Below are positions 51,771-62,400 of a DNA stretch of 64,000 bases, piece by piece. The notes under the pieces are model-generated. The model saw nothing but the letters and a program-made list of their open reading frames with translations, ran no database searches and had not been told where the DNA came from. The position numbers and the translations under genes are program-made. Every line of letters begins with the position of its first letter. Within the stretch, counting starts at the first letter, position 1. The stretch comes from Bedellia somnulentella. Taxonomy: Eukaryota > Arthropoda > Insecta > Lepidoptera > Bedelliidae. The DNA is taken from positions 14,462,401-14,526,400 of the forward strand of contig OY755175.1 in NCBI GenBank assembly GCA_963576735.1, in the 5' to 3' direction.

Positions 51771-52259
51771 GAGTAGCTTATACTATTGTCCAGTCCAGTA
51801 CTACTTAGCTGATTACTGCGATCTCAAATTCTCCCGCGCATACTGAAGTTGACGTTTTGTTATATTTTCACATTTTTCACATCACGAGTCGTTCATTCAA
51901 ACGCAACACTACCATTTCGGTCCGGACATCGTAACATCGTTTATAGAACTGTAAAACAACATTATTGCGATGAAATACACAATCGTTACATATCCTTCGT
52001 CAAAGCGTAATGTAAACCACTAAAGAAAGAGTCAAAAACATTCATGTTCGTGGAAAAACGCATGACTTTGGTCACTGTCATTTCAGTAAGCGGTACTCGA
52101 TATAAATATAGTCTTAGTTTGCGTGCTATCTCAGCGCCATCTATGATAAGATATTTTTATGACTCTGCTTTATCGACGAATGCTTTAAAGTCAGATGCAG
52201 TATTTAAACAGAAGTGTCCATAAATGTGCAGTTGGATTTTTTAAAGTATTCTTCGTAAA
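51771..52259. promoter_or_regulatory. Intergenic region between the divergent genes
   Basis: Lies between the presumed transporter start and the LRR gene. It contains a TATAAATATA run near 52101 and CAGCGCCATCTATGA at 52132-52146, whose reverse complement has the CTCF-type core TAGATGGCGC. Confidence 0.35.
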
Positions 52260-52270
52260 TATTTTTGGGT

Positions 52271-52486
52271 TAGCTGGCTTAGAATAGCACTACCCAATTT
52301 CTTCCGGTGGGTGTACGTAAGATGCGACTAACAGACTTGGGGCTTTTAAAGGGATTTTTGGGCGATGCGGTTGGAGACCCATCACCAACAACCTTTATTC
52401 TACAATCTTTTCCTCACTCAACTTCCAAAAGTGGCTGAGGAATTTCTAATTTTAGGGATTTATAGCCGTGAGTATATGTATGTATG
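52271..52486 (+). mobile_element. SINE A with 11-bp duplication
   Basis: Flanked by TATTTTTGGGT (52260-52270 and 52487-52497). The extreme head is missing and a short internal deletion removes the CTAGCTCTGGCTACCCC segment. Confidence 0.92.
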
Positions 52487-52694
52487 TATTTTTGGGTAAA
52501 TATGGTTGGGCCAAATATATAATTTTCTCTCCGTATCAAAATATATACTTTTTTTAACTTATAAATTTTACAACATGGACAAAAAAAGATAAATCTGAAT
52601 TATTTAGTTAAAGACTTCACAGGGACAATATATAGCTTCAGACTATTTGAGTTAAATTATATATATGGGTGAGCAATGTAGCGAGACCAATCAC

Positions 52695-52830
52695 TTCCTT
52701 CTCTATTAACAACCCTTGTCTATTTTACAATCTTTTCCAAACTCAACTTCCAAGTAGCTGAGGGGTTTCTTACACAAAAGCCTTGGCTACCTTTTTTAAA
52801 GATTGAAAAGCAATTGGTCTATGTATGCAC
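52695..52830 (+). repeat. Decayed SINE A 3' half
   Basis: Retains TATTTTACAATCTTTTCCAA, CTCAACTTCCAAGTAGCTGAG and TTGGCTACC. Confidence 0.6.
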
Positions 52831-53361
52831 GATATATTTTATATATCGTGTTCTTAACTTGTTGCATAAAAAGTAAGATACGTCATGAATAGTCATGATT
52901 GATTTGTTCCGTTCAATTTGGTATAATTTCAATATAAGACTTGTCATATTACGCGTCTAAAATATATAGTTAAATATTATTGCAAAATACATAAAATATA
53001 ATAGACGTTCCTGTATTTGTAAAAATAATCATCCTGTGTTTGTAGCAGATTTATCCGATTTTAAAATGTGTAAAACAAAACAAATATCGAATAGTTTGGT
53101 ATGAAGTAGTGACGCTTGTGATTATTTTGATTTAATTGGTATTTTTCTACCCCACAACCGCTTGCTCTATCAATAATATGATCAAAGAAAAAAACAATAA
53201 AAAAAAATACTTTGCCTCGTCTTTGCCTAATTAAAAAAAACTGTAAACAAAAACAACATTATTCAATAATTTTATATAGTTTACAATGTTCTTCATATTT
53301 CAGTTGAAATAAATTATAACATAATATCTGAACCCAAAGCGAAGTAGATAATACCTACGAC

Positions 53362-53446
53362 ATGCCACCAAAAATACCGCCGATTACTCCCCGCATCCCA
53401 ATACAAAATGCAAGTCTGTTATACATCCCGGAAGATGCGGTTGCAG
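53362..53446 (+). CDS. LRR gene exon 1
   Basis: ATG at 53362 opens a Pro/Ile-rich leader (MPPKIPPITPRIPIQNAS). It ends at TTGCAG before a GTATCA donor in phase 1, matching the GT that begins exon 2. Confidence 0.8.
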
Positions 53447-56400
53447 GTATCATACAACATTTGATAACTATTTACAAAGAATCGAGAGGTTCTTCAAGAA
53501 TGTACAAAGTGATGATCGATAGCCTCTGTCCACCCCAATGGGAACTTGTTTCTCAGAATATGTATTTATGTACCTAACTGCGATTCACCCTTCCTATCGC
53601 ACTATAATGAAAACTTGCGTTTATTTCCATTGGGTTCCACTTTTCGATTCCATACATACATTCATATACTTACACCCTTAGTTCCAATTAGGGTTGGTAG
53701 AGAATATCGATCGTCACTTAGTACGATCTTGAAGAACCTCTCGAGCTTCTATGGTCATCAACTTTTTGATTCAACTTAAATAACTTTCCCGTTGGATCCC
53801 ACTAATATTAATTTTGTATTGAAAATCTCCGCCGTATTTCGATGTTAAAATTTAAAATGTCTTAAAACATTATGCGTTGTAGACCTTCATAAGAAAGGAG
53901 ATTAGCTCGGCTTAGCAAAATCGGATGTCTCGAGTTCAATTTCGGAGGAAGGATCTTTAACTGCTGAATTTACGTTTGTTTTCTAATGGTCTGCGTACTA
54001 CTGGCAACAATTACGTTATTCCTTAGGTTAACTCGTTATGCGTGTATTGCCCATATGTGTTTGTATTTATTTCTTTTCGGAGGCTCCTCAGCCCCCGTAG
54101 CATAATGCATGAGACTAATTAAATCGTGTGAAAAGTGCAATACTGACAGACTCTTCATACAGACGACGTATACGTAGTGACGGCCAGTATGTCACTTCTC
54201 ATGTGACGAACTTCCTTTCACACGCCCCACACTAAAGGGGTTGGAACCAAAATCGTTAAATTATTGGATGATGCTGTGAGCTTGCGAAATTACATAGGAA
54301 TTTTACGAATATTGAAATCATATAGCCATACAGTTTTAAACATTTATACTCGAAGTTAAAATCTGCAGTAATGTTATAAAGACCAACCGTATTTTACAGT
54401 ATCACGTCATCCGGAAATAAATTTTAATACAAAATTCACACAATGGTCTGTTAAGGAATGTATTACTCGTATATAACTGTATTGTTCCCTAAGCCTGTCT
54501 TATTTTATAGCCTAGTCACAATTTTGTGTATGCATACATACTCTCAGCTATAAATCCCTAAAAAGGGTAGCCAGAGCTTCAGAATACGTAATTATTAAGT
54601 TAAGTGAGAAGAATATTGTAAGATAACGGTTTTTAGTGAAGGGTCTCCAACCGCATCGCCCAAAATCCACTTGAAAAGCCCCAATACCCTAGTCGCCTCT
54701 TAGGAACAACCATGGGCAGTAATGGGGTAGTGTTTGTTTTTTTACGTGGGGAAATCCTTATGGATCCGACGTCGCCCGGCTACTTTTCCGACTAAAACTC
54801 CATCTTGGTGCCTGTTTGTGACGTTCGGGTCGTCTGGCCTTAGGCAATTTGTCGTCTCTCTTCTTGTGCTTCCTCAGCACTGTAAGCGATTGGGCCACAA
54901 GTTCCAAGGTTCTGTCCCTCGTGGTTCTCCTTGTGGAGTAGCAGACTGCAAGCCGCCGGTCGGAGCCCACCACCTCACGGATTTTTACGAGGTTGTCCTC
55001 GGATTTTTGCGGAAGGTTTACTCCTCTTCCGATTTTTTATAAAGGTTTACTCCTCGCGGTCAAGCCTACGCCACGGCAAGACCCTCGGCCCTAGTAGTGC
55101 AATACTGCCAGGGTTACGAGTTCCCTTGATTATTAACGAGGTTTTCTCCTCTCCCAGTCCGCTTACTAGTCACTCTAAAAACAGAGATGAAAAGCGGACC
55201 CCTGTTGTATTAGCTTCACCCCGGGCTGGATTGGGAATGGGGTAGTGCTATTCTAACCCGACACAACACAGTGTGTATTTGTTATCTCTTTATAAACTAA
55301 AACTTTAATTCCATTTTAATAAGTTAATTTACGGGAGTCAGACAGAAAATGCGAAGTAACATCAAATAATGACTTCTGATAATGGGATACAAACTCGACG
55401 AATAATTAAATACCAGAGATTTAAAAATCAAAAATCCGTACTTAGCCTTTAAATGTTGCTTTTAAAAATGCAAATACATACATATACTCACGGCTATAAA
55501 TCCCTAAAAAGGGTAGCCAGAGCTGAGAAATTAGAAATTCCTCAGCCACTTTTGGAAGTTGAGTGGGGAAAAGATGGTAGAATAAAGGTTGTTGGTAAAT
55601 GGGTCTCCAACCGCATCGCCCAAAAATCCCTTAGAAAGCCCCAATCCCGTTTGTCAAGAATGCAAATCCTCTGTTTTGTTGTTTAGGTTGGCAGGAACGA
55701 ATAGAAACTGGCGTGCCTTGGACAATATTGGAAGAAGCGTGTCGATATCACCGAAGCTTACAACACAAAGAAATGCCTAAACGAACTTTTCGGGAAGCTT
55801 TGAGAATTAAATTAAGCAAAACAATTCTAGGCGGATGTTTTAATAAAAAATCTGGTCTTTCATTATCTGATCAGTTTGAACTTAACATCCCTATAAGTTT
55901 GTGGGATGCAGAGAAGTTTTCCAACACTGAAGGGACTATTTGTTTTAATAACACTAATTCTCTAACCGATAAACTTGATAAAATGTTGAAGAAAGCGGTC
56001 GATAACGGTGATTGCAGAGTATTAATGAAAGAATTAAAGAAGACATTGATCCTAAGACTAATATACTCTAAAGTAAGTAAAAATATATATTTACACATTC
56101 AATTTGCCGTGTAGTGCCGGCTTAGAATGTCGCTACCCCTTTCTACCCACCCACGGGTGTCGTAAGAGGCGACTAAGGGTATCGGGACTTTTTATTGGAT
56201 TTTTGGGCGATGCGGTTCGAGACCCATCACCAAAAACCTTTATTTTACCGCCTTTTCCCCACTGAACTTCCAAAAGTGGCTGAGGAATTTATAATTCCTT
56301 GGCTCTGACTAACCCTTCTAGGGAATTATAGCCGTGAGTATGTGTATGTATGTACACATTCAATAAATTCACTTTGGTTTCAATGTTAAAATGTATTAGT

Positions 56401-59400
56401 GTAGCTTACAGATTTGGATAAGTCGTTATTGGATTTTCATAACTTGACATTTCTGAACCTTTCCGGAAACTATTTAAAAACTTTGGATCCTCAATTTATA
56501 CCGAAGAAGATTCGCGGTATAGAACTACAAGCGAATCACATAAGTGCTGTCGATGGATTTGCAAGCAAGTTCCCTAAAAGTCTTATTTACCTAGGGCTCG
56601 GACTTAACCTCATTAATAACGGTAAATGTTTTTAATGATTAGTATAATAAATAAAACGCAAACTTTCACGTCGTATATCCACAAAGGAGTTAGCAGAGAG
56701 ACTTATACTTCTGAACACCACGTGACATTGTCATGTGGTGTTCAGAGTACCCACTCTTTGCTTGGACAGTGTACTTACGTGATAGGGGACAGTCCTATCC
56801 GTTTTTGTACGAGTACACTGTCACGTAACTAAATACAACTTAGTCATGTTTATTTCCTCATGATCTTTTCCCTCACTGTTAACAACCAAGATAAATTCAC
56901 TACACATATGGCTTTAGAAAAGACACATTGGTGTAGGCCCAACACGGAGTCGAACTGATGCCTCTCTGCATGATAAGCGCATCTTCTTATCACTGAGCTA
57001 TCTTGGCTAATAAATACTACTCAATTTGCCTTCTGGTGTATGGTACTCACTTTTTGCCTATATAGTGTACCTGACATTGTACGAGACGTGTCAATTGCTG
57101 CCTTGTACGGAATAACTCAGTCAGTCAGACACACAAAATTTGTTTAAATGAAATTCTTGGCCCATGAAGAATCGTGAAGAAGTCACTCTTGGCTTTCTCT
57201 CTCTCATCAACAATCGTAATAAATAAAAAAGTTGTTAATAGACCCGATAAAAATTAAAAACCCTAACTTACATCTTTGCATTTAAAGCAAAACTCTTTCC
57301 ACTTTGTGCCAAAAGTTGATAATCTAATCTAATAAACCTTGTAGTATTTAATACCATATGTTTATTTTGTTCAGAGTCAGCTCACACTTTACAAAAACTA
57401 CCATACAATTTAGTCGTTCTGGATTTGGGAGACAACGACATCTACAATTTGGCAGAGGTAATAGATGCTCTAAAGAATCTGGCCAACCTAAAGTCGCTGG
57501 TCTTGGCAGGAAATCCTTGTTCGGTAAGTTCGTTGGTTTCAAACAGTTCAAAAGTCTGCCCAAAGAGGTCTCTGCGTGTTTTACCCTGCATGAACGTATC
57601 GTTAAACAGGTTGAATAGACACAATTTCTAAATTGAGATATAATCAAGTTGATTCACCCATTTTCATAGCAATTATTTATAAAAAATATTTTTAATCGAT
57701 TTAGCATTATAGTAAAATATCTATACAACGATGGAACGCACATTTGTACCTATGAAAGGGCTCTAAGACTTCTAAATTACCATTTTTACATAACATACAA
57801 AAACATAAACGTTCACGCCGAATATCCCCGAAGGGGTTGGCAGAGGTACTAATACTTCTGAACATCACGTGACTTTGTAACCTGGTGTTCAGAGTACCCA
57901 CCACGTTTTGCATGGACAGTGTACTCACGTGATAGGGAGCAGGCCTATCGCCGTTTTGTACGAATACACTGTCACATGACTAAGTACAACTCAGCCATGT
58001 GGGTTTCCTCACGATGTTATCCCTCACCGTTAACAACCATGATAAATTAACCACACATATGTCTTTAGAAAAGACAAATTGGTGTAGGCCCGACCCAGGA
58101 TTTGAACACTAGTCGTTTGCACGATAACCGAGTGTTCTACCCACTGGGCTATCACGGTTACCATTTTTAATATCTGCTATTTTCGTCTATCTAAGAGATG
58201 CTATGGCTTTCTCACCCTTCACGCCTTCTATCCCGAATGGATGATAGACGTACTAATTCTGCTGAACATCAGTTTAAAGTGACCATAACCACCAAGTACC
58301 CACGTTTTCCTTGGACAGTGGACAGATAGGGAACACTTTCACATGACTAAATTAACTTTTAAATGACTATATACACTTTCACGTCACTTAATACAGCACA
58401 TCCATATTAATTTAACCACAGGTTTCACTTAATTATATTAGCGTAATCAAGAATCGGCATGGAAAGAGATAGGTGGTACGCATTTGATGCTACTGAGAGA
58501 AGGTTACGTTTACGTCACTTAAAAGCCCGCTTAATCCAAACATTTAACAGCTTAAGCTTAAAGGGCTTTTTAGTAAGGATGCAACGATACCGATACGACA
58601 ATCGTATATCGGCGATTATCGTAAACCTTTACGATCATTCGTTATCGTCGATATTACGATACGATATTTTTACGATACAATTATTATCAAATTTTTGAAC
58701 AAGCTACAAAGTCAAGTACTGAATCATTCATGTTTAAACAGAGACATGACTTTAAGTGTTAGGGGGTTAGCACAGGATTAAGTATTGAAATGGAGGCACG
58801 GTTTGGTAACTTGGAGTGCGATAAAAACTGTATTTGGCTACAGCTCTGGACCCATGATCCAATTGATACACAGTAATGAGAGAAAAAGACGATATAATTA
58901 CGACTACAAGTTTTAATAGTCAGTCAATGTAACAAATTAAACAGAAGTAACAATTTAAATTGTAAGTTAATAATGAAAATTGTTAAAATTAATGAGTATA
59001 TTGATTAAAAATGCATAACTTTTTTTTATACTTTTACTTAGTCGTACAATAACAACAAAGCTTTCAATAAATTTATAAAAATGATATTAAAAAAATATCG
59101 TAATGCGTTCGTCACTTAGACTATTTCCATATCTTCGCCAATAATATTACCGAGGATTTTCACTTATCAAGAATTTTGGTAATGAGGGATAATAGTATAT
59201 ATACGATAATACGTATATATATATATATATATATATACAACACCTACTATTACAATTTTTTCCTCAGCTCAGTAGTATATATATATATATATATACTGAG
59301 CTAAGGAAAAAATTGTAATAGTAGGTGTTCAGTAGGATTGACAACGGCTCTACTTTCATATTTTTTGTTTCTATGCACTTCTAGATTTCTATTTGTTAGG

Positions 59401-62400
59401 ATTATGTTTCGAATGTGCTGTAGTAGCAAGATTAGCACTGTTTGTAATTATAAAAAAATATACATACACACAAACATGCATATATTCACGGCCATAAATT
59501 CCAAAAAGGGGTAGTCAGAGCTTCAGAGCTAGAAAGTCCTCAGCCTTATTTGGAAGTTGATAGGGACAAGATGGTAGTTTTTTTTTTAATATCTGTTATT
59601 CAATAAAGACGATAGAACTATGGATGGTTTTTGTTATATGGTCCTAATCCATTTAATTGCGTTTACTTACAGATGTGTTTGGCTTACATCACATACACGT
59701 TACAAAAGATGCCTCGATTAGAATGGTTGGACAATCGTGAAATCGCTGCGACAGATAGGCCTCTGGACAATCACGAATGCGTACCAGACGACTTCTTGTT
59801 CACATATTTCAATTTCAGCATTATACGGATCACTTTTACACCTCCTCCGCCGAAGTTAGAAAAAGTAAGAATTCTATCACATTTATTTATAAACAGTGAA
59901 AGGAGGTAGATAAGAAGGGACACATGTATTTGCCATTTCATGGGGCACGAAGAAATAACATAACAGTATTACATAAAACCGAATATAATTTTACAAAATA
60001 GATGATAGTTAAATTAAATTGATTGAATTAAATAATCAATTATTTCAGGCCAGTAGCCCATATTTAGCACACTACTTACAACATAAAAACATCATCAATT
60101 TACAAACAATGTCACAAAGAGTAAAATAAAGAAAATCAGTTCCAAAATATAACTAATTTAAGTTTCCTTTATGATCATGGGCGCGATGGGTCTACATATT
60201 CCGTACTTACTTACTACTTTCCTTCAGTGCCTTAGTATTCCTTTGTTAAAATTATTACGATATGTATGTATGTTGCTGTGTAGTGTCGGCTTAGAATAGC
60301 ACTACCCCATTTCTTCCGGTGGGTGTACGTAAGAGGCGACTAACGGTATTGGGGCCTTTAAGGGATTGTTGGGCGATGCGGTTGGAGACCCATCACCAAG
60401 AACCATTATTTTTACCATCTTTTCCCCACTCACATTTCCAAAAGTGGCTGAGGAATTTCTAATTCCTTAGCTCTGGCTACCCCTTCTAGGGATTTATTGC
60501 CGTGAGTATATGTATGTATGTATGTATGTATGTTTTAGAGTGGAACCCCATTATTCTTCATTGAATTGGAGCTGCCCTTATTGGATTCCTTCCGCCGTAA
60601 CTTCCTGATGTACCGCCAAGTGGATGCTCTCACCGAGTATCTCCCTCCACCTGAAGATGAGGAGTGGGAGAACGTTGCTGGCGCTGGTGGCTCCACGTCC
60701 AGAACTACAGGGTATCCACTGACAGCGAGAACTGATTCGGAAACACATTTTGGTGAAAAAATATTTATATTTTTGTTAAATGATTGAAACTTTATTAGTT
60801 GAGTGAGGGGAGCACCGCCTGTGATGCTAAGGGCCTATGTTTTGGACTATTTAGTCCTGAATCGAGCTTCTACCCACCACCCCATGCAATGTAGAGTTAA
60901 AGTTTGCAATGTGAAAGTGTGTGTGTTGAAACATAGGCCTGACCCATATCACATGAATATGATGACCCGGCAAAAAATAGGTACTGTGTGAATAAGGTAA
61001 TAAAATATCTCACTATAATCAGAAGTATAATAAAAAAGTAAGTATCTAGAAAAAGAAAGATGATATTGTAAGAAAGATAGAAAATGAAATGTTATGATGT
61101 CTTGGGCACTTAGAGAGGATGGATTGGTGAAAAGGATCTATAGAGCAAGTGTGGATGGTAATCTTAGTAGAGGACGACCACGGAGAACAAACTTGGACCA
61201 AATTGAGAGTGTGCTCAAAAAGGCTGGCGTCCGAAGTATGAAGAATAAAAGAGCATGTATGAAAAGATTGATGGATGTAAACGAAGGCTGAGAGGTTTGT
61301 CAGGATCGTACGAAATGGCGATCGATAGTCTCTGCCTACCCCAATGGTAACTAATGGCGTGAGTATATATATGTATGTATTAGTATCTTTGCTAAACTTT
61401 CGGGGATTTTGGCTATAAACGACATTAGGAAATAACATAAGTGTAATGTGTACACCAGTATCTGTACTGTACCAAGTTTAAATATTATAGCGACTATTTA
61501 TCTGCACAAAATCTAATGAAAACTTGGTGTGTCAGAAACAAAGAACTCTACCTTTTAAATAAATTTTCTTATTACCTTATTTTGTCTGAGTTTATAATGG
61601 CAGGTAATTTCTTCTATTTAAATTCCATAAATGGAAATCAAAATATATTCTCTATATATAACAGGTGAAGAAGAAGAAGAAGCCATTGTAGAACTTGACG
61701 TGTACGAAGGACTCGCGCCCGTGGACTCCAGAGTTATATACAACTTCACTCATTTCGAATCCAACAGAGTGCAATGGAATAAACTGATGGTGTTCCAAAC
61801 ACCTACTTTGAGGATATTTTGTCCAGATCTGAAAGCTGTGAGAGACACTTTCAGAACGGAAATAACTCTGCGATTTATTTGTTCATATGTAAGTAAAATA
61901 TGAAATTTTACAACTGACATTTGCTCAATACTTATAATCCACTGAACTTAAATTTCCTTTTTGCTAGTCTTTTATACATCAAATAATGTTATAATCAAAT
62001 TATGTTATTTTGTGCCAACCGCTGTTGACTTTTCTTTCTGAATCATAAATAAGTAAATATAAACAATGATGGTAATTCATGTGGGTTCTACACAAAACAG
62101 CTGCTCTTTTTACCATGAAAGTTGAATGAGATGAAGACACCTGTCACCAGTATGACATGCCACGATATTTAAAATAGATCATTGCATCCTATCGCTCTTT
62201 CCTTACAAACGAATTTGCAGTCTAGCGCCCAAAAGAAGCCACCATCAGCAAAGAGCACAACCCGTATGGCGAGCGGGGAGCTGCGCGTGGTGCTGGCGAC
62301 GGTCAAGTGTAAGTTGGGGCAGGTGGACTGGAGCCAGCCGCAGCAGCAGTTCTACTGGGACGAGACCATGAAGACCGACAATGCTATGCTGTGGCCTGAT

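Noticed and set aside
56073..56078. First GTAAGT donor at 56073 as the end of LRR exon 2
   Set aside because: It would leave exon 3 out of frame; the GTAAAA donor four bases later restores the reading frame. Kept only as an alternative-splicing possibility.
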